Source: Sphingomonadaceae bacterium (GTDB lineage Bacteria > Pseudomonadota > Alphaproteobacteria > Sphingomonadales > Sphingomonadaceae). From it: a DNA stretch of 64,000 bases. The translations under genes and the position numbers were made by a program. The stretch lies in the NCBI GenBank assembly GCA_947454135.1, contig CANGJI010000004.1:1-64000 (forward strand), written 5' to 3'. This document shows, piece after piece, positions 9,076 through 18,567 of the stretch (positions are counted from its first letter, which is position 1; each line of letters starts with the position of its first letter). Below the pieces are notes generated by a model. That model was given only the letters and a program-made list of their open reading frames with translations. It had not been told where the DNA came from and searched no databases.

Positions 9076-9263
9076 CGCGATTCCCCTTCGGTCCTACTTA
9101 GGGCGCTGCAGGCCAAGATCGGCCGTAGCATCTAGGATTTGTTGCTTAGATGTCTGGTTTTAGTTGCCTTTTGGCAACATGAGACACTCACGTTTGCTTG
9201 CATGCAAAAACGAGAGCCGCTAATGGCGAAAGCACCCGAGGCATGACTTCGAATAAAGGGGAA

Positions 9264-10376
9264 ATGAGAATGCGGAAACTGCTCATGGGCTTGGCCCTGG
9301 CGTCGACGGCGCTCGCAACGCCGGCTCTCGCCAAGAAAGATTCCTGGTACGTCGAGGTCGATGCTGGCGCGATGATCGTCGAAAAGACGGATCTTGCCAT
9401 CGCTGGCGTCGCTAACGCTGCCACTCTCAATAACGATACTGGCTACGATTTCGGTGGGATCGTTGGTTATGACTTCGGCGGTTTCCGCCTTGAGTCCGAG
9501 ATAGGTTATCGTCGCGCTCGCGTCGACAGCCTCATTGACGGCGTCAACATCAACGATAGCCGCGCAAGCGGAACGTTGGGTGGCCGTTCGCAGGCGCTCA
9601 GCTACATGGTCAATGGCCTCCTTGATTTCGGCGGCGACGGTGACTTGCAGGCATTCGTCGGCGGTGGTGTTGGCGTTGCCAACGTCAAGTACGTGATGAG
9701 TGGCGCTGGCTTCGGCAGCGTTAACGACTCCGATACCCGCTTCGCTTGGCAGGCACTTGCCGGCGTGCGCGCACCGATCTCGAAGCATTGGGATGTGGGC
9801 CTGAAGTATCGCTACTTCAGCGTCGACAAGCTGGGCTTCGTTGGTGACGGCGCGCTGAGCGGCGCTGCGATCAACGGCCAGTGGCGCTCGCACTCGATCC
9901 TTGGCACGCTGGCGTACAACTTCGGCGGCGAAAAGCCGGCTCCGATGCCGGAACCCCCCGCTCCGCCCCCGCCGCCCCCGCCGCCCCCGCCGCCGCCTCC
10001 GCCGCCTCCGCCGCCGGCTCCGGTCTGCAACAAGGGTCCGTACATCGTGTTCTTCGACTGGGATAAGTCGAACATCACGCCTGAAGCGGCAACCATTCTG
10101 GACAACGCGGTTACGGCCTATGGCAACTGCGCCAGCGTTCCGATCATGCTCGCGGGTTACACCGACCGCTCGGGTACGCCGAAGTACAACCTCGGCCTCT
10201 CGCAGCGCCGCAACGACTCGGTCCGCGGCTATCTGACCGCCCACGGCATCCCCGATGGCTCGATCACCAGCCAGGCCTTCGGTGAAGCAAACCCCCGCGT
10301 TCCGACCGCCGACGGCGTCAAGGAACTCCAGAACCGCCGCGTGGAAATCACGTACGGTCCGGGTTCGGGCATGTAA
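9264..10376 (+). CDS. OmpA family outer membrane protein (N-terminal barrel, proline linker, OmpA C-terminal domain)
   Basis: Signal peptide 'MRKLLMGLALASTALATPALA', barrel-like region, 18-Pro run, 'YIVFFDWDKSNITPEAATILDNAV...GYTDRSGTPKYNLGLSQRRNDSVRGYL'. Confidence 0.95.
   Translation: MRMRKLLMGLALASTALATPALAKKDSWYVEVDAGAMIVEKTDLAIAGVANAATLNNDTGYDFGGIVGYDFGGFRLESEIGYRRARVDSLIDGVNINDSRASGTLGGRSQALSYMVNGLLDFGGDGDLQAFVGGGVGVANVKYVMSGAGFGSVNDSDTRFAWQALAGVRAPISKHWDVGLKYRYFSVDKLGFVGDGALSGAAINGQWRSHSILGTLAYNFGGEKPAPMPEPPAPPPPPPPPPPPPPPPPPPAPVCNKGPYIVFFDWDKSNITPEAATILDNAVTAYGNCASVPIMLAGYTDRSGTPKYNLGLSQRRNDSVRGYLTAHGIPDGSITSQAFGEANPRVPTADGVKELQNRRVEITYGPGSGM
9951..10023 (+). repeat. CCG/CCC-rich low-complexity tract encoding a polyproline linker
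   Basis: Run of CCG/CCC/CCT codons giving 18 uninterrupted prolines after EPPA. Confidence 0.95.
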
Positions 10377-10402
10377 GTTTCGGCATAAGCCGAATGGAAT
10401 TG

Positions 10403-10430
10403 GGGGGCCGGAGCGATCCGGCCCCCTTTT
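10403..10430 (+). terminator. Rho-independent terminator of the ompA-family gene
   Basis: GGGGGCCGGA-gcga-TCCGGCCCCC followed by TTTTCTTTT. Confidence 0.95.
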
Positions 10431-10549
10431 CTTTTGGTCCCTGCGGCAAATGCAGGCTAAGCTAGCCTGTAGTATTACTCAGACGAGAGACGCCCGCGGA
10501 TGCGATCGGGGCGAGTTGGGACCCCAGCCGAGGCTGGGCACCAAAGCCC

Positions 10550-12097
10550 CTAACGTTCCTTGCTGATGAGATCGCGGCGACAGACCTCGAGGGAGGCCAG
10601 CGCAAAGGGCACCACCACGAGAATTCCGCCGAGGCCGATGCGCAGATTGGCGCCGAACGCGCCTGAAATCTTGCCGGCTGCATAGGGCCCGAGTGCAAGG
10701 CCGACCATTGTGGCAAAAAGGAAGAACGCTGCCGTTGCAGTGGCCCGGGTATTGGCGGGCACGATGTTCACGATCGTTCCCGCCGCACCGCCCAGCGCAC
10801 AGCTGGCAAGAAACCACATTGGGAACACGCAAATGTAGACGACCGTGAGCGAATGGGTCGCCAGCATGATGCCATTCGGCACCAATGAGGTCAGGAGCGC
10901 TGCCATAACGACAAGGATACGGCGTGAATGATGCCGGTCGCCCGCAAGACGATCGCCCAAGGCACCGCCCGCAATCACACCCAACGCACCACCGATTGCT
11001 GCCGCGCCCCCTACGATCAAGGCTACGGCGCCAGCGGATGCACCAAACTCGCGGATCACGAGGGACGGCCCGAACGCGGAGTTGGCATACGTGATCACGC
11101 ACATGAGGCCGTAACCGAGATTGAGGCCAACCACCGACTTGGAAGCCCAGATGACGCTGAAAGCTTCAGGATCGTCGTGACGCAGCGCGACAGCCCATGA
11201 TGCGATGGCATACGTCCCGATGCCCAGCGCAATCCATTGGACTGGATCACCGATCAGGAACGACAGCAGCGACCCAACGACGGCAACGCCCGCGGCAATA
11301 GCAAGATTGCCGAGGAGCGCAGCAGAGCCGCGCCGAGCTGCTGCCAGTAACGTGAAGGGGGGGACAATCGCGGCAAGATCACGGCCGAATGCCGCAAGCG
11401 TTGCAGGCGGCGGCGCAGGTCGCGGAGCGCAGTCCACAGGTGGCATTTCAAAGCGGCCACGGATCGGTTCTCGGAGGCTGCGCACCCAAATCGCGAGCGC
11501 GAGCCCGGGCAGCCCGACGGCAAGGAACGCGGCCTGCCAGCCCGCCAACCCGAATGGTCGTTCTCCTAAAGGAAAAGCGTGGTTCCAGCCTCCGGCGATC
11601 GCGGTGCCGATGTAGAGCGAGAAGCCGCCGCCAAGGTAGATGCCGGAGGAGAAGATCGCCACGGCGGTCGCGCGGCGGTTCGCAGGGAAATAGTCCCCAA
11701 GCAGCGAATAGGAGCAAGGGCCGGCGGTCGCCTCGCCCACGCCGACACCGATCCGTGCCGCACCGAGTTGCAGGAAGCTGCGCGAGAGCCCGGAAAACGC
11801 GGTCATCATCGACCAAAGGGCAAGGCCGGCTGCAAGGACGCGGGTGCGCATGGCGCGATCGGCCAGTTTGCCGAGAGGAATGCCGAAAAGCGCATAGAAG
11901 ACGCCGAACGCGGTGCCGTAGAGGAAGCCGAATTGGGCATCGGAGATGCCAAGATCGTGCTTGATATCGACCGCGAGAATCGTCAGCAGCTGTCGATCAA
12001 CGAAATTGATGATGTAGACGATGACCAGGACAAACAGCGCGTACCAGCTGTAGCGGTCAACACCGAACCACTGTTTCGGCTTATCCGTCATCTCCAT
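10550..12097 (-). CDS. MFS transporter (spinster-like)
   Basis: 'WYALFVLVIVYIINFVDRQLLTILAVDIKHDLGISDAQFGFLYGTAFGVFYALFGIPLGKLADR' MFS signature. Confidence 0.9.
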   Translation of the reverse strand: MEMTDKPKQWFGVDRYSWYALFVLVIVYIINFVDRQLLTILAVDIKHDLGISDAQFGFLYGTAFGVFYALFGIPLGKLADRAMRTRVLAAGLALWSMMTAFSGLSRSFLQLGAARIGVGVGEATAGPCSYSLLGDYFPANRRATAVAIFSSGIYLGGGFSLYIGTAIAGGWNHAFPLGERPFGLAGWQAAFLAVGLPGLALAIWVRSLREPIRGRFEMPPVDCAPRPAPPPATLAAFGRDLAAIVPPFTLLAAARRGSAALLGNLAIAAGVAVVGSLLSFLIGDPVQWIALGIGTYAIASWAVALRHDDPEAFSVIWASKSVVGLNLGYGLMCVITYANSAFGPSLVIREFGASAGAVALIVGGAAAIGGALGVIAGGALGDRLAGDRHHSRRILVVMAALLTSLVPNGIMLATHSLTVVYICVFPMWFLASCALGGAAGTIVNIVPANTRATATAAFFLFATMVGLALGPYAAGKISGAFGANLRIGLGGILVVVPFALASLEVCRRDLISKER

Positions 12098-12785
12098 ACT
12101 TGGTGCCATCCTCTATCCCGGCTGCCTCGAATCCCGCGCGCCGCAGACGGCAGCTGTCGCACACGCCGCAAGCCCGTCCATCAGGCAGCGGGTCGTAACA
12201 CGACCAGCTGGCACCCGGCTCGAGCCCGAGACGGGCCGCTTCTTGCGCGATTTCGCTCTTCTTGAGGTGTTGGAGCGGGGCGTGAACCCGCACGGTGCCG
12301 CCCTGGTCACCAAGCTTCGTGGCAACGCGGGCCAGATTTTCGAACCCGCCAATGAATTCGGGTCGGCAATCGGGATAGCCGGAATAGTCGAGGGCGTTGA
12401 CCCCGATGAACAGGTCCGATGCACCGGCTGCCTCGGCCCACGCGAGGGACAGCGAGAGGAAGACGAGATTCCGGGCGGGCACATAGGTAACGGGAATATC
12501 GTCCCCCACGCCATCCTTGGGCACCGCGATATCGGCGGTCAGTGCCGATCCTCCGAACTGGCGCAGATCGAGCGGCAGGACGACATGGCGTTCGACACCG
12601 AGAGCCTGTGCGATACCCCGCGCGGCATCGATCTCAATGCGGTGCCGCTGGTTGTAGTCGATTGTCAGCGCCAGAATGCGGAAGCCCTGTTCGCGCGCAA
12701 GCCCCGCACAGACCATCGAATCAAGCCCGCCGGAGAGGAGGACGACGGCGAGAGGAGCTTGGGGGGTAACGACTTCTGCGACCAT
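12081..12785 (-). CDS. queC: 7-cyano-7-deazaguanine synthase
   Basis: 'VVLLSGGLDSMVCAGLAREQG' PP-loop; C-terminal 'SWSCYDPLPDGRACGVCDSCRLRRAGF' Cys motif. Confidence 0.95.
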   Translation of the reverse strand: MVAEVVTPQAPLAVVLLSGGLDSMVCAGLAREQGFRILALTIDYNQRHRIEIDAARGIAQALGVERHVVLPLDLRQFGGSALTADIAVPKDGVGDDIPVTYVPARNLVFLSLSLAWAEAAGASDLFIGVNALDYSGYPDCRPEFIGGFENLARVATKLGDQGGTVRVHAPLQHLKKSEIAQEAARLGLEPGASWSCYDPLPDGRACGVCDSCRLRRAGFEAAGIEDGTKYGDDG

Positions 12786-12834
12786 ATCACAGAGCTAGAG
12801 GGATGGACCGCCCGTGGCAATCCTCAGCGCGAAA

Positions 12835-13281
12835 TCAGGATGTGCAGGCGCCGACTCGCCGTACTTCAGCACGGAAATTGAACGGCAGACCCTGGGCAAT
12901 GCCCTGGGTTTCCAGCTGCACCAATTGCGCGCTCTCGAAGCGGACGGAAGTCTGCCCATAGCCGTTGCCCGGGCACGTGTAGTGCACCGTGACGGCATCA
13001 GCCGTGTCCTCCACCGTGAAGCTGCGGCAAACTTCGCGCATGTGCCGGATCTGGATGAGGCGGCGGCCATTCTCGATGCAGATCCGGCTACGCCCCCCGG
13101 CGAGATCGCGGTCGCGCACTTCCCACTGACCCGGCTGCAGATGGTCGAGCATGGCAAGCGAGGGGCGCTGTGCCGTCAGCGTCGGCGCGGCGAATGTCAG
13201 CAGCATGAGCGCGCTACTACCGACCACCCTAAGGAGCAGGCGGGGTGAGCAACGGGCGAAGAGGCGCAGCAGGCGGTCCAT
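12835..13281 (-). CDS. DUF3617-like exported protein
   Basis: Signal peptide and 'LQPGQWEVRDRD...RSRICIENGRRLIQIRHM...CRSFTVEDTADAVTVHYTCPGNGYGQTSVRFE'. Confidence 0.65.
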   Translation of the reverse strand: MDRLLRLFARCSPRLLLRVVGSSALMLLTFAAPTLTAQRPSLAMLDHLQPGQWEVRDRDLAGGRSRICIENGRRLIQIRHMREVCRSFTVEDTADAVTVHYTCPGNGYGQTSVRFESAQLVQLETQGIAQGLPFNFRAEVRRVGACTS

Positions 13282-13397
13282 CTGACAGGCGCATCCAAGA
13301 GGGCGCTCCGGCACCATGCCGGATAGCCTCCACCAATATACGCAGTTTTTGGCTGCGTTAAAGTGTTCTTCTTCAGCGACGAACCGAAACGGATGTA

Positions 13398-14306
13398 TCA
13401 GTCGAGATCAATCTCGAACACCTTCGAGCAGAAGGCGCAGTCAACAAGGATCAGTCCATCCTCGTTCCGCATCTCCTCGCGCTCGGTAATGGGGAAGCGC
13501 GCGAGCACGGAGCGGTAGTAGTCACTGGTGCAGCGGCAGCCTTTGACGATCTGCTTGCCACGCTCCACGCGGACCTCGCGCTCCTCATGAAAGAGGCGCC
13601 ACAGGACGGTTTCCAGATCGAGACCGGAGTCGACAAGCTCGGCCGTCGACACCGCACCGCCCATGATGCGCATGTGCTCCCATTCCGGATGATCGAGCTG
13701 GACATGGAGCCGCTCGCGCCCCTCCTCGCCCTCTGGCAAATGCTGGATCAGCAGGCCTCCGGCGATACAGCCATTGGCATCGCTGCGCACGCCGACGCGG
13801 ATCAGCGTCGGGATCTGCTCCGACTGGAAGAAGTAGCTCTCGCACGCCGCCGCGAGCGAATCGCCTTCCAGCGGAACGATGCCCTGATAGCGCTGCCCAG
13901 TTGCCGCCAGATCGAAGGTGATCGCGAGATAGCCGTCGCCAAACAGGGCGTGCAGCGTAGGACTGGGCCCGAGATCATCGAGCCGCGCACGGTCGAAGCG
14001 AACATAGCCGCGCAGCTCGCCGGCCCGGTAATCGCAGACCAGCAGTTCGACCACGCCGTCCTGGGTCTGCGCCTGCATGGTGAGCTGGCTCTCCTCATCC
14101 TTGAGCAGCGAGCCAAGCAAAGCCGCCAGCACCAGCGCCTCTGCCAGAAGATGGCGGACTGGAGCAGGATAGGCATGGGCCGCGATCACGTCATCGAGCA
14201 CCGGGCCCAACCGCACGATACGGCCGCGCGCATTGCGGTCGGGGATCGTGAAGGATAGGACCTGCTCGAAGCCGGTCGATCCGGTAGATGAACTGCTGCC
14301 CACCAT
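13398..14306 (-). CDS. hslO: Hsp33 family redox chaperone
   Basis: 'FTIPDRNARGRIVRLGPVLDDVIAAHAYPAPVRHLLAEALVLAALLG' and C-terminal 'GCRCTSDYYRS...DCAFCSKVFEID'. Confidence 0.95.
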   Translation of the reverse strand: MVGSSSSTGSTGFEQVLSFTIPDRNARGRIVRLGPVLDDVIAAHAYPAPVRHLLAEALVLAALLGSLLKDEESQLTMQAQTQDGVVELLVCDYRAGELRGYVRFDRARLDDLGPSPTLHALFGDGYLAITFDLAATGQRYQGIVPLEGDSLAAACESYFFQSEQIPTLIRVGVRSDANGCIAGGLLIQHLPEGEEGRERLHVQLDHPEWEHMRIMGGAVSTAELVDSGLDLETVLWRLFHEEREVRVERGKQIVKGCRCTSDYYRSVLARFPITEREEMRNEDGLILVDCAFCSKVFEIDLD

Positions 14307-14308
14307 GG

Positions 14309-15235
14309 TCAGATCTGTCCGAAAGCCCAGCGCAGGATCGACTTCTGGGCGTGGATGCGGTTCTCAGCCTCGTCCCAAACCACCGACTGCGGACCGTCGA
14401 TGACCTCATCCGTCACTTCTTCGCCGCGATGCGCGGGTAAGCAGTGCAGCAGGAGGGCATCCGGCTTGGCGTGCGCCATGAGCCCGGCGTTGACCTGATA
14501 CGGGGTCATCGCGGCAAGTTTCGCTTCGGCGTGCGCCTGACCCATGGAAATCCAGGTGTCCGTGACGACGACGTCAGCGCCGCGCACGGCCTCTGCCGCA
14601 TCGCGGACGATGTCGATTCGCGCGCCGCTGGCACGTGCCGCTGTGATGAAGGCAGGATCGCTGTCGTAGCCCTCGGGCACACCGATGCGAACGTTGAACT
14701 TCATCAGTCCCGCCGCCTCGACGATCGAGTTGAGCACGTTGTTGCCATCGCCAAGCCATGCCACTTCGAGCCCCGGCAGCGCCTTGCCATGTTCAAGCAG
14801 GGTCTGCAGATCGGCAACGATCTGGCAGGGGTGCGAGAGGTCGGTCAGGCCGTTGATCACCGGCACGGTGGCATAGTGCGCCAGTTCTTCCAGCTTCGCG
14901 TGATCATCCGTGCGCAGCATGATGGCATCGGCCATGCGGCTGAGCACGCGGGCGGTATCCGCAATTGTCTCGCCGCGGCCTAGTTGGGTGTTGCTGGCAT
15001 CGAGCACGATGCCGCTCCCGCCAAGCTGGCGGATACCGATATCGAACGAGACCCGCGTACGCGTGGAGTTCTTCTCGAACACCATGGCGAGGACATGCCC
15101 CGCCAAAGGCGCATCGGCATCGTGCTGGCCCTTGGGGAGCCCGCGCCGCGCCGCTTTCCGCTCGATCGCGTCACCCAGGATCGCGGCAAGTGCGTCGCCG
15201 CCGGCATCGCTCAGACTGAGGAAATGCCGGGTCAT
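14309..15235 (-). CDS. argF: Ornithine carbamoyltransferase
   Basis: '[21 protein letters not shown]' carbamoyl-phosphate motif; '[13 protein letters not shown]'. Confidence 0.95.
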   Translation of the reverse strand: MTRHFLSLSDAGGDALAAILGDAIERKAARRGLPKGQHDADAPLAGHVLAMVFEKNSTRTRVSFDIGIRQLGGSGIVLDASNTQLGRGETIADTARVLSRMADAIMLRTDDHAKLEELAHYATVPVINGLTDLSHPCQIVADLQTLLEHGKALPGLEVAWLGDGNNVLNSIVEAAGLMKFNVRIGVPEGYDSDPAFITAARASGARIDIVRDAAEAVRGADVVVTDTWISMGQAHAEAKLAAMTPYQVNAGLMAHAKPDALLLHCLPAHRGEEVTDEVIDGPQSVVWDEAENRIHAQKSILRWAFGQI

Positions 15236-16425
15236 GCCGGCACAGCTTCAGGCACGTAACTCGCGGTTGCGGCCGAAAGCTTCTCCATGAATTCCTCGAT
15301 GTGGCTGTCATCGATGACGAGCGGCGGGAGGACGCGGAAGGTCATGTCACCAGCCGCCACAGTCAGCAGGTGGTGATTGTCGCGCATATGGGCGACGAAG
15401 GCGCGCGGCTCGATCTTCATCTTCACGCCGAGCATGAGGCCGCGCCCGCGGACGAGTTCGAACATGTCCGGGTAGTTGCCGATGAACTGCTCCAGCCGTC
15501 CGCGCAGGCGCTCACCCTTGGCCTTCACTTCCTCGAGGAAGGCAGGTTGGGCGACGACGTCGAGCACGGCTTCGGCTGCGGCCATCGCCAGCGGGTTGCC
15601 GCCATAGGTGCTGCCGTGCGTGCCGATCACCATGCCCCGCGCGGCCTTTTCGGTCGCGAGGCAGGCCCCAAGCGGGAAGCCGCCGCCGATGCCCTTGGCG
15701 CTCGCCATGATGTCCGGCGTCACGCCGTACTGCTCATAGGCGTAAAGATCGCCGGTGCGTGCGACGCCGCACTGCACTTCGTCGAAGATGAGCATGAGAT
15801 CGTGCTCGTCAGCCAGCGCGCGCAGGCCCTGCAGGAACTCGGGCGAGGCATCACGGATGCCGCCTTCGCCCTGGATCGGTTCGACAAGGAAGCCCGCCGT
15901 GTTGGGACCGATTGCCGCTTTGGCGCCTTCCAGATCGTCGAAGTCGACATAGAGGAAGCCTTCGAGCAGCGGCATGAAGCCCTTGTGCATCTTTTCCTGA
16001 TTGGAGGCGCTGATAGTCGCCATGGTGCGACCGTGGAACGCGTTCTTGAACGTGATCAGCTCAAAGCGCTCGGTATTACCGCCATGCTGGTGATAGGCGC
16101 GCGCGGTCTTGATCGCGCATTCCACCGCTTCTGCGCCCGAATTGGTGAAGAACACCGTATCGGCAAAGGTGAGGTCGACAAGGCGCTGCGCGAGATGCTC
16201 GCCCTGCGGGCTGCCATAGAGGTTGGAGACGTGCATCAGCGTGGCGGCCTGCCGCTGGATCGCGCCGATCAGGTGTTCGTTGCTGTGGCCGAGCAGGTTG
16301 ACCGCAATGCCGCTGGCGAAATCGAGATAACGCGTGCCGTCTTCGCTGATCAGATGGCAGTGCTCTCCGCGCACCGGACGCACGCCGCACCGGGGGTAGA
16401 CGGGCATCAACGGAGTGATCGACAT
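15232..16425 (-). CDS. argD: Acetylornithine/ornithine aminotransferase family
   Basis: '[20 protein letters not shown]', '[16 protein letters not shown]'; 4-bp overlap with argF. Confidence 0.92.
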   Translation of the reverse strand: MSITPLMPVYPRCGVRPVRGEHCHLISEDGTRYLDFASGIAVNLLGHSNEHLIGAIQRQAATLMHVSNLYGSPQGEHLAQRLVDLTFADTVFFTNSGAEAVECAIKTARAYHQHGGNTERFELITFKNAFHGRTMATISASNQEKMHKGFMPLLEGFLYVDFDDLEGAKAAIGPNTAGFLVEPIQGEGGIRDASPEFLQGLRALADEHDLMLIFDEVQCGVARTGDLYAYEQYGVTPDIMASAKGIGGGFPLGACLATEKAARGMVIGTHGSTYGGNPLAMAAAEAVLDVVAQPAFLEEVKAKGERLRGRLEQFIGNYPDMFELVRGRGLMLGVKMKIEPRAFVAHMRDNHHLLTVAAGDMTFRVLPPLVIDDSHIEEFMEKLSAATASYVPEAVPA

Positions 16426-16565
16426 GACACGGTTCCTTCCTGCTTCGGCTCCCGTCTGGTCGGGAGTTATGTCGTAAACGACAAATGGCGACCCAGCAGG
16501 GCCGCCACTTGCGAATTTCATAGGCACAGACCACCAGCCTCGCGGCAGGCGGCAATGCGCCAGTC

Positions 16566-17351
16566 TCAGTCTTGTCGCGGCACCAGGTTGACAGCCGAGT
16601 GCTTGCCGCGCCGGTCAACCTCGAGGTCGAACTCAAGCTTGTCGCCCTCGTTCAGCTCGCGCATACCCGAACGCTCGACCGCGCTGATGTGCACGAACGC
16701 ATCCGGCTGACCATCATCACGGGTGATGAAGCCGAAGCCCTTCATGGCATTGAAGAACTTGACCGTGCCGGTCGCCTTCTCGCCTGTCAGCTGGCGCTGG
16801 GGTGCAGCCGGCTTTGCCGCGACCGCGATCACATCGCCAACAACCTGCAGGTCGGCCGCCGAGATCTTGCCGCCGCGATCAACAAGGTTGAATTCGAGCT
16901 GCTGACCTTCAGCGAGGCCTTCGAGGCCCGCACGCTCAACAGCGCTGATGTGGACGAACACGTCCTCGCCGCCGTCTTCACGCTGGATGAAGCCGAAGCC
17001 CTTCTGGGAATTGAAGAACTTGACGACACCCTTGCCGGTGCCGACGACCTGGGCCGGCATGCCGCCGCCACCGCCGCCGCCACGCGGGCCGCCAAAGCCG
17101 CCACCGCCGCCGCGCGGGCCACCGAAGCCGCCGCCACCGCCGCCGCCGAAGCCGCCGCGATCACCGCCACCGAAGCCGCCACGATCGCCGCCGCCGAAAC
17201 CACCGCGACCGCCACCGCCGCCGAAGCCGCCGCGGTCAAAGCCACCGCCGCCGAAACCACCGCCGCCGCCGTAAGGGTCGAAGCCGCCCTCGTCACCGAA
17301 ACCATCGCGCTTGTCGCGTCCGCGACCCCGCCGCCCTCTGTCAAAACCCAT
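16566..17351 (-). CDS. Double cold-shock-domain protein with Gly/Arg-rich N-terminal tail
   Basis: Two 'GxVKFFNxxKGFGFIxRxDG...[10 protein letters not shown]' CSDs; N-terminal repeats of GGFGGG(D)RGGFGGG. Confidence 0.92.
   Translation of the reverse strand: MGFDRGRRGRGRDKRDGFGDEGGFDPYGGGGGFGGGGFDRGGFGGGGGRGGFGGGDRGGFGGGDRGGFGGGGGGGFGGPRGGGGGFGGPRGGGGGGGMPAQVVGTGKGVVKFFNSQKGFGFIQREDGGEDVFVHISAVERAGLEGLAEGQQLEFNLVDRGGKISAADLQVVGDVIAVAAKPAAPQRQLTGEKATGTVKFFNAMKGFGFITRDDGQPDAFVHISAVERSGMRELNEGDKLEFDLEVDRRGKHSAVNLVPRQD
17040..17300 (-). repeat. Low-complexity GGN repeat encoding the Gly/Arg-rich tail
   Basis: Iterated CCGCC/ACCGCC units on + strand; protein [48 protein letters not shown]. Confidence 0.9.
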
Positions 17352-17675
17352 AAAAACCAATAAACCTTCGTTCCGCCCCTGCTTTCCTAGGTGCCGCAAG
17401 CCGGACGCGGTTGCCGACGGCACAACAAGGGAAATGCGCGAGACTCTGCTCGCCTGATCCTCTGCGATTAAGACTATAACCAACAAAAGGCTCCAGCGCG
17501 AACGGATTCGTTGCTTAGGAGGACTTGCCGCGACGAGGGTGTTGCCATTCTACCATGTTGGGGCGCCACTTGCCCTTGCAAGCGGCTTTGGGCAAAGCGA
17601 AAGCGATGCACTTGCCGACGCAACTGCACGCGACAAACAGCGCGCGGGGTGCATCGGCAGAGGAGAAATTGGCCC

Positions 17676-18110
17676 ATGTTCCGCAAGATCGACGACAAGA
17701 CCTTCGCCAGCCCGCAGATCGAGCTCTCCGACGTGGCCGAGGCGCAGGCCATGGGTATCGGCATGATCATCAACAACCGGCCCGAAGACGAGTCTCCCGA
17801 TCAGACCCCCGGTGCCGAGATCGAAGCCGCCGCCAAAGCCGCAGGGATCGCCTATGTCGCGATTCCCGTCACGCATGCAGGTTTCTCGATGCCGCAAGTC
17901 GAGGCGATGCAAGCCGCGCTGACTGAAGCAGGCGACAAGCCAGTGCTGGCCTATTGCAGGTCGGGCACGCGCTCGACGCTGCTCTGGGCACTTACGCAGG
18001 CACGGATGGGCATGTCGCCCGATGCGATTGCCGCCCACGCCGCCGAGGCAGGCTATGACGTAAGCCCGATCATGCCGCAGATCGATTTCCTCGCCGCGCA
18101 GGCGCGCTGA
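17676..18110 (+). CDS. TIGR01244 family phosphatase-like/sulfur transferase (BLH domain)
   Basis: 'MFRKIDDKTFASPQIELSDVAEAQAMGIGMIINNRPEDESPDQTPGAEIE...PVLAYCRSGTRSTLLWAL'. Confidence 0.92.
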   Translation: MFRKIDDKTFASPQIELSDVAEAQAMGIGMIINNRPEDESPDQTPGAEIEAAAKAAGIAYVAIPVTHAGFSMPQVEAMQAALTEAGDKPVLAYCRSGTRSTLLWALTQARMGMSPDAIAAHAAEAGYDVSPIMPQIDFLAAQAR

Positions 18111-18129
18111 GGCAGAAGGCAGGCGCGCT

Positions 18130-18567
18130 ATGTCAGTGGACGCCTTTCTTGCGCTCCCCGGCGCGGGGATTGCCGTGCAGGCGGTCGGCTCGCTGGTCGC
18201 CGTCCTGCTCGTCTTCGTGCTCGTGCGCACGCTAGACATGGGCAGCGACGTGCGGATTGCCGACGAGGCCGAAGCCCGCGCGCTCGCCGAAGCAGCCCGC
18301 TGCGGATTCGATGCGGTCGATGTTGCGCTCGACCGTGCGCGGATCGGAGCCTTGCTGCGCAACCATGCCGGTGAAGTGATGCTGATCCGCCGCCACGGCG
18401 CCCGGTTTGCGGCGCGCGTGCTCTCCTCGCATGCCGGCGCCCGCCTGGACCGAGGCTTCCTCACCCTCTCGACCGACGATCCCCATTTCGGCAGCATCAC
18501 CCTCGACCTCGGCGAGCGGGCGCAAGTCTGGGCCGCGAGCTTGCGCCGGCTCGGAGCACAAGCATGA
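18130..18567 (+). CDS. Hypothetical membrane-anchored protein
   Basis: 145 aa; N-terminal hydrophobic segment; ATGA overlap with the sterol desaturase gene. Confidence 0.75.
   Translation: MSVDAFLALPGAGIAVQAVGSLVAVLLVFVLVRTLDMGSDVRIADEAEARALAEAARCGFDAVDVALDRARIGALLRNHAGEVMLIRRHGARFAARVLSSHAGARLDRGFLTLSTDDPHFGSITLDLGERAQVWAASLRRLGAQA

Noticed and set aside
13339-13357. ACGCAG...CTGCGT hairpin between hslO and the DUF3617 gene
   Set aside because: Only a 6-bp stem with a loose loop; cannot be distinguished from chance.
15301-16710. 469-aa + strand ORF over argD
   Set aside because: Antisense shadow of argD; His/Ala-rich with no recognisable motifs.
17040-17300. Regular short repeats resembling a repeat array
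   Set aside because: Not CRISPR: no spacers; the repeats are codon-level glycine-rich coding sequence.
16572-17363. 263-aa Ala/Thr-rich + strand ORF opposite the cold-shock gene
   Set aside because: Complement of the glycine-rich repeat; the minus frame has two clear CSDs.
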